Positions 45,647 to 54,629 of a stretch of 64,000 bases of DNA are shown in pieces (position 1 is the first letter of the stretch; each line of letters opens with the position of its first letter). A model generated the notes under the pieces. The model ran no database searches. It saw nothing but the letters and a program-made list of their open reading frames with translations, and was not told the origin of the DNA. This DNA comes from Rheinheimera nanhaiensis E407-8. Its GTDB lineage: Bacteria; Pseudomonadota; Gammaproteobacteria; Enterobacterales; Alteromonadaceae. The position numbers were made by a program, and so were the translations under genes. The stretch lies in the NCBI RefSeq assembly GCF_000296695.1, contig NZ_BAFK01000007.1:1-64000 (forward strand), written 5' to 3'.

Positions 45647-46507
45647 ATGACAGCGCAAATTATTGATGGCAAAGCCGTTGCACAGGCAACAAAAGATAAA
45701 GTCGCCGCCCAGGTTCGCGCCCGGGTTGCCGCCGGCAAACGCGCGCCCGGCTTGGCAGTGGTATTAGTCGGGCTGGATCCGGCATCACAGGTGTACGTTG
45801 GCAGCAAACGCAAAGCCTGTGAAGAAGTGGGCTTTCACTCGGTATCCTATGATTTGCCATCCGACACCACTGAGCAACAGCTGCTGGAATTGATTGACAA
45901 GCTGAACAACGACAACAGCGTCGATGGCATCCTGGTACAACTGCCCTTACCGGCCGGCCTTGATGCCTCTGCCATTTTAGAGCGTATTCACCCGCATAAA
46001 GATGTCGATGGTTTTCACCCTTATAACATTGGCCGCTTAGCCCAGCGTATGCCGGCACTGCGTCCTTGTACCCCCAAAGGCATTATGACGCTACTGCAAA
46101 GTACCGGCGTTAACGTAAAAGGTATGGATGCAGTAGTAGTCGGTGCTTCTAATATCGTTGGCCGGCCAATGGCGCTGGAGCTGTTGCTGGCCGGCTGCAC
46201 TACCACGGTATGCCATAAATTTACCAAAAACCTCGAAGCCCAGGTACGCCGCGCCGATTTACTAGTCGTCGCCGTAGGCCGGCCCGAGTTTATCCCCGGT
46301 GACTGGGTAAAACCGGGCGCCCTGGTTATTGATGTCGGCATTAACCGGCTGGACAGCGGCAAGCTGGTCGGCGATGTGGAATATGGCGCCGCAGTAAAAC
46401 ATGCGCGGTATATCACGCCGGTGCCGGGCGGCGTAGGCCCGATGACGGTGGCCAGTTTAATAGAAAACACGCTGGAAGCCTGCGAGCTGTATCACGATAA
46501 GCATTAA
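45647..46507 (+). CDS. folD: Bifunctional methylenetetrahydrofolate dehydrogenase/cyclohydrolase
   Basis: Interconverts methylene-, methenyl- and formyl-tetrahydrofolate with NADP. ATG at 45647 gives 286 residues (E. coli 288); a longer frame upstream is rejected because [13 protein letters not shown] is the family start. Signatures: [14 protein letters not shown] with the catalytic Lys, [54 protein letters not shown] for NADP binding, and [23 protein letters not shown]-rich hairpin follows the gene. Confidence 0.98.
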   Translation: MTAQIIDGKAVAQATKDKVAAQVRARVAAGKRAPGLAVVLVGLDPASQVYVGSKRKACEEVGFHSVSYDLPSDTTEQQLLELIDKLNNDNSVDGILVQLPLPAGLDASAILERIHPHKDVDGFHPYNIGRLAQRMPALRPCTPKGIMTLLQSTGVNVKGMDAVVVGASNIVGRPMALELLLAGCTTTVCHKFTKNLEAQVRRADLLVVAVGRPEFIPGDWVKPGALVIDVGINRLDSGKLVGDVEYGAAVKHARYITPVPGGVGPMTVASLIENTLEACELYHDKH

Positions 46508-46514
46508 ACCTGAC

Positions 46515-46550
46515 GGGCAGCGGCAGTTGCAATTGCAGTAGCCGCTGCCC
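46515..46550 (+). terminator. Terminator-like hairpin after folD
   Basis: A perfect 10-bp stem GGGCAGCGGC/GCCGCTGCCC with a 16-base loop, 7 bp past the folD stop. It has no U tract (TCGCTCC), so it may act with Rho or protect the 3' end. Confidence 0.5.
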
Positions 46551-46720
46551 TCGCTCCATTAAATCTGCAACGTCTTTGTCATTGCCCGGCGTTATACCAC
46601 TTTCACCACTTTTCTTTTTTGCTGTACATCCGGATACTGTTAACTTGTATTGAGCTGTTACCAAACCCTACAGCCGTTTTGCACGTATTAAGTGGCCGGT
46701 TTCAGCGAAGAGGACTATTT

Positions 46721-47776
46721 ATGCCATCTAATGTCAGTTTAACAGCATCAGGCATCGCCGCAGTTATCGTTGCTTTGCTGATATCGTTAAGCGGATGCGC
46801 GCAAAAGCCGGTAGCCGATAATGTGGTCTGGCAACAGCAACTGAATTTGCCCTCGGTAAAGTACTCGGCTGAAGTTACTGAGCGCTTGTGGCTAAATATT
46901 GAAGAAATCAGTTTTAACTGGCTGGACCAAAGCCGGGATCGGGTTGTGCCCGCTTTGCTGTTTAAGCCCGCCCGTCAGCAAAAAGCCAGCGCCTTAGTGG
47001 TGTTTTCTCACGGCTTAGGCGGCTCGAAAGAGCGCTATGCCTACCTTGGTCAGTATTGGGCCAGCCAGGGTTATGCCAGTTTACATGTGCAGCATGATGG
47101 CAGTGACCGCAAAGTCTGGCGCGGCAGCCGGCTAATGTTACCTTTTCGCTTGATGGACGCCGCCGATACCACCGAAGCTTTAGCCCGGGTGCAGGACGTG
47201 AAGTTCGCCCTGGATCAGCTATTAGCGTCAGAACACGCCGCGGATTTTAACGACAACCATATCGTTATGGCCGGCCATTCTTATGGCGCCAATACCGCTA
47301 TGTTATTAAGTGGCGCACAGGTTGAGCAAGATGGCAGCCTGGTCAGCTTGAAAGATGATCGCATTAAAGCGGCGATTTTAATTTCAGCGCCACCGTTTTA
47401 TAACGAGCAGTCGCTGGATAAGGTGCTGGCAGACGTGAGCATCCCCACTTTGCATATCACTACCACAGAGGATGAAATTCGGGTGCCGGGTTACTATTCC
47501 TCACCCCAAGACAGAATTGACGTTTATCAGGCGATGGCCAGCCACTACAAAGTACTGGCGGTGTTTAGCTCAGGCAGCCACAATATTTTTTCCGGCTGGC
47601 GTGGCCGTAACGATAGCAAATCGCAGCAGCAGGTCATTAAGGCCGCGACTCAGGCGTTATCTGCGGCGTTTCTTAAGCAAATCACCACTGAAGACAGCCA
47701 GGCTATCAGCCTGTGGGCACAGCAGCATCAAGCGGTGTTATCTAAGTTTATCCGCTCAGATAATTGGGGGGTATAA
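46721..47776 (+). CDS. Alpha/beta-hydrolase lipoprotein (dienelactone hydrolase-like)
   Basis: Predicted membrane-anchored hydrolase of unknown substrate. ATG at 46721 follows AGAGGAC; 34 upstream in-frame codons are not used. The 351-residue precursor has a signal peptide ending in the lipobox LSGC (AVIVALLISLSGCAQ). The hydrolase core has the oxyanion strand VVFSHGLGGSKERYAYLGQY, the nucleophile elbow GHSYGAN with Ser, a likely acid in HITTTEDEIRVPG and the His in SSGSHNIFSGW. It stands alone between folD and a toxin-antitoxin pair. Confidence 0.85.
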   Translation: MPSNVSLTASGIAAVIVALLISLSGCAQKPVADNVVWQQQLNLPSVKYSAEVTERLWLNIEEISFNWLDQSRDRVVPALLFKPARQQKASALVVFSHGLGGSKERYAYLGQYWASQGYASLHVQHDGSDRKVWRGSRLMLPFRLMDAADTTEALARVQDVKFALDQLLASEHAADFNDNHIVMAGHSYGANTAMLLSGAQVEQDGSLVSLKDDRIKAAILISAPPFYNEQSLDKVLADVSIPTLHITTTEDEIRVPGYYSSPQDRIDVYQAMASHYKVLAVFSSGSHNIFSGWRGRNDSKSQQQVIKAATQALSAAFLKQITTEDSQAISLWAQQHQAVLSKFIRSDNWGV

Positions 47777-47854
47777 TTAACGGGCAGTTCAAAGTAAAAG
47801 CTGCTTAGGCTATTTAGTTTTTATCCTGCCGTAATGATTCGCAACTACTCCAGT

Positions 47855-48163
47855 TCAAGCCATGACTTCTTGAAGTATTTGCGGGTATTTCGACACAATT
47901 TTCAGCAAGGTTTCCGCTGCGCCTGATGGCTGACGGCGGCCCTGCTCCCACTGCTGTAATGTGCGCGGTGAAATATGCAACGCCTTGGCAAATTGCGTTT
48001 GTGACAAGCCACACTTTAACCGCGTAGCAATAATCTCGTTGGGCTCAACAGCGTAGCTTTGGCCAATTCTGCCAGCTTTAACATCACGGATCGCCAGCAG
48101 CAGCTCTTCGCCAATATTGCGGCCAGCATCTCTTTTAAGCAGCTCTTTTTCATCAATCGGCAT
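47855..48163 (-). CDS. HigA-like antitoxin, helix-turn-helix (Xre/NadS-type)
   Basis: The 102-residue protein has an N-terminal 45-residue segment and a C-terminal Xre-type helix-turn-helix (LKCGLSQTQFAKALHISPRT then LQQWEQGRRQPSGAAETLL). It lies downstream of and overlaps the toxin gene by 11 bp, the toxin-first order of higBA-type pairs. It probably neutralises the toxin and represses the operon. Family assignment beyond RelE-partner HTH antitoxin is uncertain. Confidence 0.85.
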   Translation of the reverse strand: MPIDEKELLKRDAGRNIGEELLLAIRDVKAGRIGQSYAVEPNEIIATRLKCGLSQTQFAKALHISPRTLQQWEQGRRQPSGAAETLLKIVSKYPQILQEVMA

Positions 48164-48470
48164 TGCCCATCTCCTGTGCTATTTGTTTCAGCAAGTGAGC
48201 CGGGATATTCTCCAGCGCACTCTTGGCGTAAATAACTAACAACACCAAAGCCCCGTTTTTAAGTCGAGTCGTGTAAATCACTCTGACTCCGGCTCGTTTT
48301 CCTGCTCCTGAGCGCGACCAGCGGATCTTTCTACAACCGCCGGAGCCCGGCACCAGGTCACCCGCTTCAGGGCTGGCAGCTAAAAAAGAGGCAAATTCGG
48401 CTCGTTCTTCTTCAGTCCAATAATCAGGCCACAACTTGGTAAATAGCGGTGATTCAATGATTGTTAGCAT
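48153..48470 (-). CDS. RelE/HigB-superfamily toxin
   Basis: Predicted mRNA-cleaving toxin. From the ATG at 48468-48470 it is 105 residues (an upstream GTG-type start adds six). Family features include IIESPLFTKLWPDYWTEEER, the GDLVPGSGGCRKIRWSRSGA stretch with basic residues and GKRAGVRVIYTTRLKNGALV followed by LLVIYAKSALENI, all as in RelE/HigB proteins of the NadS-associated group. It is paired with the overlapping antitoxin gene downstream. Confidence 0.87.
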   Translation of the reverse strand: MLTIIESPLFTKLWPDYWTEEERAEFASFLAASPEAGDLVPGSGGCRKIRWSRSGAGKRAGVRVIYTTRLKNGALVLLVIYAKSALENIPAHLLKQIAQEMGNAD

Positions 48471-48655
48471 AAGCGCACCATACGCCAAAGGAGTATAAAA
48501 TTCAAGTTAGCGTGCCACTGTATGCTTACAACCCAATCACCAGTGACAAACCAAATTGATAATTATTTGTTTATAAATAGCTAATTTATATATATGATTT
48601 CAATAATTTTTGCCAACACTAAAGTGGCAGTAAAGCATCCTTACTACGGCAGGTT

Positions 48656-49018
48656 ATGTATAAATCTATGGCACAAATAAAGAATATGGTTGCACTAACC
48701 CTATTCGCTTTCGTCATGTCCTTTTGCAGCAATGCCAGCGAGAGTGGTGATATTTTCGGCCGCTGGGTCATGACCGAAGTGGTTTATGATGATGGCAGTG
48801 TCAATCAACTGGAAGCCGGTAATTTTGTTGATATTAACGCGGATACGATAACAGAGGTTATTAAGGGCTATGGCAACCGACAGTACCCCTACACTAGGCA
48901 AGACAAGGTGCTTACGTTAACTGCGGATGATGAGCAAATTATCTGGCAAATACTCAGTGAAGCCACTGATCGTTTAGAAGTTGCTACTCCGATAGGAAAA
49001 TACAAGCTAACCCGCTGA
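48656..49018 (+). CDS. Small exported protein of unknown function
   Basis: A 120-residue protein, not recognised. The start (MYKSMAQIKNMVALTLFAFV) is a signal peptide, probably cleaved after SNASES; the Cys in MSFCSNAS does not form a convincing lipobox. The mature part (about 95 residues) looks like a small beta-rich domain with GRWVMTEVVYDDGSVNQLEA, resembling lipocalin-like domains that open with a G-W/R-W motif, but the match is only by eye. An internal ATG four codons later is an alternative start. Confidence 0.6.
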   Translation: MYKSMAQIKNMVALTLFAFVMSFCSNASESGDIFGRWVMTEVVYDDGSVNQLEAGNFVDINADTITEVIKGYGNRQYPYTRQDKVLTLTADDEQIIWQILSEATDRLEVATPIGKYKLTR

Positions 49019-49166
49019 ACGATCGCCTGCCTTGATGACAGATAAAGCAGTCTATCTTGCTGATGGACTACAGACTGGCCGCTAACGCAGCCAGAACAGC
49101 GGTTTTACCTATTGACGGCGGGAAGGCTCAGATTTGTTATGTTGTGGGACTCCTGTCCCCAGAGAG

Positions 49167-49919
49167 CTATCTTTGCTGTAACGGCTTTGTTTCAACTCTT
49201 TCTTGACGACGCTCACCTTCAATTTCAGCAATACGGTTGCTTAGTACTATCAGTAAACGGGCGCAGCCCGCTGAATAAAAATGGCGTGCCTCAAATATAT
49301 AAGAATCACCAACTGTCTTACTGTAAATATCCTCGCACTTGCTGCGAAAACTCTGTTCCTCTAGCGAAACTCCCACTTTGTGCGCGAAATCATTTCTGAT
49401 AGCTCGAACTTTATCAATAGCCTGCATCTCATCTTTCGCGATCAGACCCAGCGAGAAAGCAACCTTTGTCCGAGATGAGAAAGACGTCAGTGGACCACTA
49501 GAGCCGCCACGCAAGACTTTCTCAGTCACTGCGTCCTGGACCAAAAAGCGCTCTAACAGCCGACAAAGCATCTCATCAAGCATTGCAGCCCACACAAGAA
49601 CAAGACCACGTTCGGTTCCACTAGCGTTCTCTCGATTCGCTTCATCAAGAAATTGGTTAATTTCATGCCATCCAGAAGGGAGCTTCGGATCTCCAAAGTT
49701 TTCAGAGGGCTTCTTGTTGGCTATCGATGGACCAATTTCTCCAAACTCGCCCTGAATACAACGGCCAAATATCTCTCGGCCGTGCGGTTCAATATCAGTT
49801 GCGGAGGCTGTGAAAGGCACTTCAGACTTCAGGTGTTCGAAATACACCAGGCAGTCTATAGCAGTCTTTTCCAAGTTAGCCCAACACGGCTCCCTGACTG
49901 AGCTGTAAGTTATTTTCAT
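49167..49919 (-). CDS. MltR-like (mannitol-repressor-fold) protein
   Basis: A 250-residue protein using ATG at 49917-49919, which follows AGGGATGG. Residues about 95-205 resemble the MltR domain: GLVLVWAAMLDEMLCRLLER, TSFSSRTKVAFSLGLIAKDE and KVRAIRNDFAHKVG. The RNDFAH motif is shared by MltR and HEPN-like helical domains. There is no DNA-binding helix-turn-helix and no mannitol gene nearby, so the E. coli name is not transferred. The N-terminal 90 residues are not recognised. It stands alone, which together with the HEPN-like motif raises the possibility of a defence or regulatory role. Confidence 0.65.
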   Translation of the reverse strand: MKITYSSVREPCWANLEKTAIDCLVYFEHLKSEVPFTASATDIEPHGREIFGRCIQGEFGEIGPSIANKKPSENFGDPKLPSGWHEINQFLDEANRENASGTERGLVLVWAAMLDEMLCRLLERFLVQDAVTEKVLRGGSSGPLTSFSSRTKVAFSLGLIAKDEMQAIDKVRAIRNDFAHKVGVSLEEQSFRSKCEDIYSKTVGDSYIFEARHFYSAGCARLLIVLSNRIAEIEGERRQERVETKPLQQR

Positions 49920-50069
49920 ATCCATCCCTAGCACTTATTCTACGGTTCGTCCCGCAATTAAACACGGGCTAACCTAACTTGGTAACTTTATATGCTCAAA
50001 CATTACACCGCATATTCGCAACTTACAATCACTATAGGTACAGCCTATTTCAGCGAAACATCAACGCAT

Positions 50070-50096
50070 AAAAAAACCGCCAACAGGCGGTTTTTT
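50070..50096. terminator. Terminator after cysS
   Basis: A6-7 tract, the stem ACCGCC/GGCGGT with an AACA loop and a T6 tract, 16 bp past the cysS stop on the minus strand. Confidence 0.93.
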
Positions 50097-50111
50097 GTCA
50101 CGCTAACTCAC

Positions 50112-51491
50112 TCAGCCTTTACGCCAGCTGGTTACGCCGTTTTTATCTTCGACGATAATACCCTTCGCCGTTAACGCGTCGCGGGCGGCGTCTGCTGCGG
50201 CCCAGTCTTTGTTAGCGCGGGCGGTGTTGCGCTGAGCTATCAGCGCTTCTATTTCGGCGACATCATCATCCGATGTACCCGATTGCAAGAACTGCTCAGC
50301 ATCGCCTTGCAGCAAGCCCAGCACACCGGCTAACAGGCTTAATACGCCAGCCAGTTCTGCGGCTTTGGCCGGTTCGGTTTCTTTAAAGCGGTTGACTTCG
50401 CGTGCCAGCTCAAACAATACCGGTAATGCTTCCGGGGTGTTGAAATCATCATCCATTGCCGCTTTAAAGCGGGCAATGTAGTCGCTTTGCAGATCAACGT
50501 CAGCAGCAGGTGTGATATTGCGTAGCGCCGTGTATAAACGGCCTAAGGCAGCATGGGCCTGCTCCAGGTTTTCGGCTGAGTAATTCAGCTGGCTGCGGTA
50601 ATGGCTGGATAACAGGAAATAGCGCACTGCCTCGGCGTTATACTGCGCCAGTACATCTTTTACCGTAAAGAAATTGCCTAAGGATTTAGACATTTTCTCT
50701 TTATCTACCTGCACCATACCGGTGTGGATCCAGGTATTGACGTACTTATGGCCATGGGCACAGGTCGACTGGGCAATTTCGTTCTCGTGATGCGGGAACT
50801 GCAAGTCCGAGCCGCCGCCGTGAATATCAAAATGCTCACCTAAATGCTTGGCGCTCATGGCCGAGCATTCGATATGCCAGCCCGGCCGGCCATTGCCCCA
50901 CGGCGACTGCCAGTATGGCTCGCCGGGCTTGGCACTTTTCCACAGCACAAAGTCCAGCGGATCGTCTTTATTCTCCGCCACATTTACCCGGGCACCGGCC
51001 TGCAGCATGTCCAGGTTTTGCTGGCTTAGCTCACCATAGGCTTCGTATTTACTGACATCAAACAGTACATCGCCATCGGCCGCCACATAGGCATAACCTT
51101 TGGCGAGCAGCTGCTCAATCATCTGAATGATTTCGGCCATATGGGTGGTGACCCGCGGCTCTATATCGGCCGGCATCAGACCCAGGGCGTTGAAGTCCGC
51201 GTGCATGGCCTTAGTAAAACGGGCAGTCAGCGCATCACAGCTTTCGTTGTTTTCAGCCGCGCGTTTGATAATTTTGTCGTCAACGTCGGTAATATTGCGT
51301 ACATAGGTCACATCGTAACCCAAAAAACGCAGGTAACGGTTTATCACGTCAAAGGCAACATAGGTACGGGCATGGCCAACATGACAGTAATCATAAATAG
51401 TAATACCGCAGACATAGAGCCCCGCTTTGCCGGGCACTATAGGGGTGAACAGTTCTTTTTTTCTGCTTAAGGTATTGTAGATCTGTAGCAT
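50112..51491 (-). CDS. cysS: Cysteinyl-tRNA synthetase
   Basis: Class I aminoacyl-tRNA synthetase for cysteine (459 residues, normal). The HIGH motif appears as [17 protein letters not shown] and the KMSKS motif as [18 protein letters not shown]. Zinc-ligand cysteines and histidines are visible in [24 protein letters not shown] and [11 protein letters not shown]. It lies divergent from ppiB across 165 bp, the arrangement also found in E. coli relatives. Confidence 0.98.
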   Translation of the reverse strand: MLQIYNTLSRKKELFTPIVPGKAGLYVCGITIYDYCHVGHARTYVAFDVINRYLRFLGYDVTYVRNITDVDDKIIKRAAENNESCDALTARFTKAMHADFNALGLMPADIEPRVTTHMAEIIQMIEQLLAKGYAYVAADGDVLFDVSKYEAYGELSQQNLDMLQAGARVNVAENKDDPLDFVLWKSAKPGEPYWQSPWGNGRPGWHIECSAMSAKHLGEHFDIHGGGSDLQFPHHENEIAQSTCAHGHKYVNTWIHTGMVQVDKEKMSKSLGNFFTVKDVLAQYNAEAVRYFLLSSHYRSQLNYSAENLEQAHAALGRLYTALRNITPAADVDLQSDYIARFKAAMDDDFNTPEALPVLFELAREVNRFKETEPAKAAELAGVLSLLAGVLGLLQGDAEQFLQSGTSDDDVAEIEALIAQRNTARANKDWAAADAARDALTAKGIIVEDKNGVTSWRKG

Positions 51492-51656
51492 GTTTTCCTC
51501 GGGGTCCTTTGACTGAAAACGCCGGCATTAACTGAATGTCAGGCCTGCGGTAACACAAGCGCGTTAGTGTATCACCGGCTGATCAAAGCGGCTATCCTTG
51601 CTTTATGATTTGGCCTGACTACGTTAGAATAGCGCCACTTTAACAGAGGACACCTG

Positions 51657-52154
51657 ATGATGATTAGTTTACACACTAACTACGGCGTAATTAAATTAAA
51701 CCTGTTTGCCGACAAAGCCCCGGCCACAGTAGAAAACTTCATTAGCTATGTAAAAGACGGCTTTTTTGATAACACCATTTTTCACCGGGTGATTAACGGC
51801 TTTATGATCCAGGGCGGTGGCTTTACGCCGGATATGCAGCAAAAAGACACCAAAGCGCCGATTAAAAACGAAGCGAATAACAAAGTGCCAAATAAAAAAG
51901 GCACCATCGCCATGGCGCGCACTAATGACCCGCATTCTGCTACCTGCCAGTTTTTTATCAACGTGGCTGACAACGACTTTTTAAACTTCAGCTCTGAAAC
52001 CGGCTCTGGCTGGGGCTATTGTGTATTTGGCGAAGTGGTTGAAGGTATGGATGTGGTCGACGAAATTAAAAAAGTCGCTACCGGCCGCAGCGGTGGCCAC
52101 AGCGATGTACCGGTGAAACCGGTGATCATTGAAAAAGCTGAGCTGCACGCTTAA
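51657..52154 (+). CDS. ppiB: Cytoplasmic peptidyl-prolyl isomerase B (cyclophilin)
   Basis: Cyclophilin that speeds proline isomerisation in the cytosol. It is 165 residues (164 if the second of the two initial ATGs is used; both are close to AGAGGA). Active-site residues are visible in [20 protein letters not shown] (catalytic Arg) and [20 protein letters not shown], with [20 protein letters not shown] near the end. No signal peptide. lpxH follows after 8 bp, as in E. coli. Confidence 0.97.
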   Translation: MMISLHTNYGVIKLNLFADKAPATVENFISYVKDGFFDNTIFHRVINGFMIQGGGFTPDMQQKDTKAPIKNEANNKVPNKKGTIAMARTNDPHSATCQFFINVADNDFLNFSSETGSGWGYCVFGEVVEGMDVVDEIKKVATGRSGGHSDVPVKPVIIEKAELHA

Positions 52155-52162
52155 GCCTGTTA

Positions 52163-52912
52163 ATGACCCAAGCTCATACCCTGTTTATCGCCGATCTGCA
52201 TTTATCTGCCGATCGGCCTGATATCACCAGCGCTTTTTTGCACTTTATCCGGCACACCGCTAATGAGGCTGAGGCGCTGTATATACTCGGCGATTTATTT
52301 GAAGTCTGGATTGGCGATGATAACCCCGAGCCGTTACTGCAGCAGGTCGCTACTGCACTAAAGCAGCTCAGTGACAGCGGTGTTGCGCTGTATTTTATTC
52401 ACGGCAACCGTGACTTCTTTTTACGTCAGGCCTATGCCAAGCGCTGCGGCATGACACTGCTGCCGCCAGCCAAGGTAGTTGATTTGTACGGCACCGCCAC
52501 CTTAATTATGCATGGCGACAGCCTGTGTACCCTGGATATTGCCTACCAGAAATTTCGCAAGTGGTGGAACCAGCCCTGGTGGCAATGGCTGATGCTGCGC
52601 CTGCCGCTATGGTATCGTCAGCGTTTAGCGCGTAAAGCGCGCAATAAAAGCGCCCGGCATAAGCAGCAGTATATGACGCAAGCCCAGCCGCATATTATGG
52701 ATGTTACGCCCGAAGAGGTGCCGCGCGTAATGGCGCAAGCCGGCGTGCTAAAGCTGATACATGGCCACACGCACAGGCCGGCAGTACATGAGTTAACGGT
52801 AAATGGTCAGGCAGCACAGCGTTATGTGCTGGGTGACTGGTACAGCCAAAGCAGCTACTTACGCGTCAGTGCTGATAACTGGCAGTTACATTTTGCCCGC
52901 CTGGCGGATTAA
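52163..52912 (+). CDS. lpxH: UDP-2,3-diacylglucosamine diphosphatase
   Basis: Makes lipid X from UDP-diacylglucosamine in lipid A synthesis, at the inner membrane, with manganese. It has 249 residues. Calcineurin-like metallophosphatase motifs are IADLHLSADRPD, ALYILGDLFEVWIGDD, FIHGNRDFFLRQAYAKRCGM, and KLIHGHTHRPAVHEL. It follows ppiB by 8 bp. Its stop overlaps the end of the convergent PagL-like gene by 4 bp, so two lipid A genes meet tail to tail. Confidence 0.97.
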   Translation: MTQAHTLFIADLHLSADRPDITSAFLHFIRHTANEAEALYILGDLFEVWIGDDNPEPLLQQVATALKQLSDSGVALYFIHGNRDFFLRQAYAKRCGMTLLPPAKVVDLYGTATLIMHGDSLCTLDIAYQKFRKWWNQPWWQWLMLRLPLWYRQRLARKARNKSARHKQQYMTQAQPHIMDVTPEEVPRVMAQAGVLKLIHGHTHRPAVHELTVNGQAAQRYVLGDWYSQSSYLRVSADNWQLHFARLAD

Positions 52913-53457
52913 AACCGCCAGGAATAGGCAATATTGAGAAAATCCATACCCGGGTTGCGGCTGGATAAGCCGGCATTAGAGTAATGCATGTAGCGAACAG
53001 CCAGCATTTTCTTGTTTTGCCCATCCAGCTCTATCAGCAAGCCCAGCCGGTCTTCAAACTGAAAATGTGAGCCTAAATCTTTACCGGCAAACTCGCGCTT
53101 GGTCAGCATGCTGACACCAATACCAAACTCCCAGAACACCGGCTTGCCATACCAGTTGGCAAACTGCTTTTTCAGCACCGGCGACAGTGCCAGCGCGACG
53201 TTGGTTTGATACTGCGACGGCTGGCCGTACTGCCAAAAGTTAGTGCTGGCTTCCAGATACATATTGGCATCGCCCAGCAGTGGCAAGGTAGTAAAGTGAA
53301 ACTCCAGCGGCCGGTAAGCCAAACGCACGCCATTTACCCTGCCTTCGCCTTTTAAATACTCCACGGAAAGCTGTGAAATTTGCTCTGTGCGCATATCCGC
53401 CTGCGCTTGCGCTATTATTCCTGCCAGCAATACAAAAGCTATTACCCAGCGTTGCAT
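52909..53457 (-). CDS. PagL-like lipid A 3-O-deacylase (acyloxyacyl hydrolase family)
   Basis: Predicted outer-membrane beta-barrel enzyme that removes the 3-O acyl chain from lipid A. From ATG at 53455-53457 it has 182 residues with a signal peptide (VIAFVLLAGIIAQAQA) and ends in an outer-membrane-type Phe (IAYSWRF). The PagL motif is YMHYSNAGLSSRNPGMDF, giving His158 and Ser160. The position of the triad Glu is Asp172 here, a conservative change. An upstream 24-codon extension is rejected because it would bury the signal peptide. Two dyad sites lie upstream. Confidence 0.82.
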   Translation of the reverse strand: MQRWVIAFVLLAGIIAQAQADMRTEQISQLSVEYLKGEGRVNGVRLAYRPLEFHFTTLPLLGDANMYLEASTNFWQYGQPSQYQTNVALALSPVLKKQFANWYGKPVFWEFGIGVSMLTKREFAGKDLGSHFQFEDRLGLLIELDGQNKKMLAVRYMHYSNAGLSSRNPGMDFLNIAYSWRF

Positions 53458-53514
53458 ATCTTCACCCCATTTTACTTGCTCCACAGCGGAGCCGGCTTTC
53501 AATGGTGAGAAATA

Positions 53515-53526
53515 TACCGATCGGTA
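53515..53526. promoter_or_regulatory. Perfect 12-bp palindrome upstream of the PagL-like gene
   Basis: TACCGATCGGTA, about 58 bp before the start, resembles operators of TetR-family repressors. No tetR-type gene is in the window. Confidence 0.45.
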
Positions 53527-53554
53527 CAAATCAGATAAAGTCGCAAATCACGAC

Positions 53555-53582
53555 AACATTATTCACAGTGGTGAATAATGTT
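53555..53582. repeat. Perfect 12-bp inverted repeat between lysR and the PagL-like gene
   Basis: AACATTATTCAC-agtg-GTGAATAATGTT. It lacks a U tract on the minus strand (GTTGTCG), so it may be a weak terminator of the upstream lysR gene or an operator. Confidence 0.6.
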
Positions 53583-53618
53583 TTGGCATAAACTATTACG
53601 TTTTTATGTAAGGCAGCT

Positions 53619-54527
53619 TTAATATGGCCGGTACGGCTGAAATACCGCCATAACCCAGTTGATAAAGGCGCTTAAACGGCCACTCAGATGGCGACCAGGC
53701 GGATAAATCAGATACAGCGGAAAGGCGGCGCGCTGCCAGTCCGGCAGCAGCAATTGCAACTCACCACTATCAAGATAGGGCTGCGCCATAAACAACGGTA
53801 GTTGGCTAACGCCCAGGCCACTTAAGGTAGCCGTTAACTGCGCGGTGCTGTCATTTACCGATAGCGGGCTGCCTTGCTGCTGAATTTCCATTGATTGTTG
53901 CCGGTTGCTAAATCGCAGTGGCATGACGCGGTTGGTTTTTCTTGAGCGGTAATAAATAATGCGGTGTTTGCTGCTTAACTCGTCCGGCGTTTGCGCTATG
54001 CCATGCTGTTTAAGGTAAGCCGGCGCCGCGCAGGTGACAAAAGCAAGCTCTGCTATCCGTTTAGCAATCAGTGATGTGTCGTTTAGCTCACCACCGCGGA
54101 TCACGCAATCGACATTGTCGGTCAGCAAATCAATATTGGTATCACTAACACCCAACTCCAGCTGAATTTGCGGATATTGCTGCATAAAAGACGGTAACGC
54201 CGGTAACAGGATAAAATTGGCAATCGCCGACGCCATATCCACTTTTAACCGGCCGCGCGGTGTGCTTTGCTCATTGCTGATATTGCTTTCGATATCGTCC
54301 AGTTCATGCAGTAACTTAGTAGTGCGCTCGTAATAGGCTGCGCCTTCCATTGTCACGGTAACGCGTCGTGTGGTGCGGTGTAGTAATTTCAGCCGTAAGT
54401 GTGCTTCCAGCTCCTGCACCAGCTTGGTTACGGTAGATTTAGGCATATCGAGTAAATCTGCAGCGCGGCTAAAGGTGCCGGCCTCTACCACACGACAAAA
54501 CACTTTAATGGCTAACAGATGGTCCAT
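53619..54527 (-). CDS. LysR-family transcriptional regulator (CrgA/PtrR-like)
   Basis: A 302-residue regulator of unknown target. The start at 54525-54527 (MDHLLAIKVFCRVVEAGTFS) is the normal LysR N terminus; 31 upstream codons are not used. The winged helix-turn-helix occupies residues 1-60 (RAADLLDMPKSTVTKLVQEL), followed by a substrate-binding domain (RGRLKVDMASAIANFILLPA). It follows the Gfo/Idh/MocA gene at about 100 bp in the same orientation but is more likely an independent gene. Confidence 0.92.
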   Translation of the reverse strand: MDHLLAIKVFCRVVEAGTFSRAADLLDMPKSTVTKLVQELEAHLRLKLLHRTTRRVTVTMEGAAYYERTTKLLHELDDIESNISNEQSTPRGRLKVDMASAIANFILLPALPSFMQQYPQIQLELGVSDTNIDLLTDNVDCVIRGGELNDTSLIAKRIAELAFVTCAAPAYLKQHGIAQTPDELSSKHRIIYYRSRKTNRVMPLRFSNRQQSMEIQQQGSPLSVNDSTAQLTATLSGLGVSQLPLFMAQPYLDSGELQLLLPDWQRAAFPLYLIYPPGRHLSGRLSAFINWVMAVFQPYRPY

Positions 54528-54629
54528 GCCGCTATACCCCAAATGCGAGTGTAAGCGGCATAATAGGCAACAACCAACAGCGCTGCAATGCTGATGCCGT
54601 GCTTTTATTCGCTGCGGCACTGGCCACGG

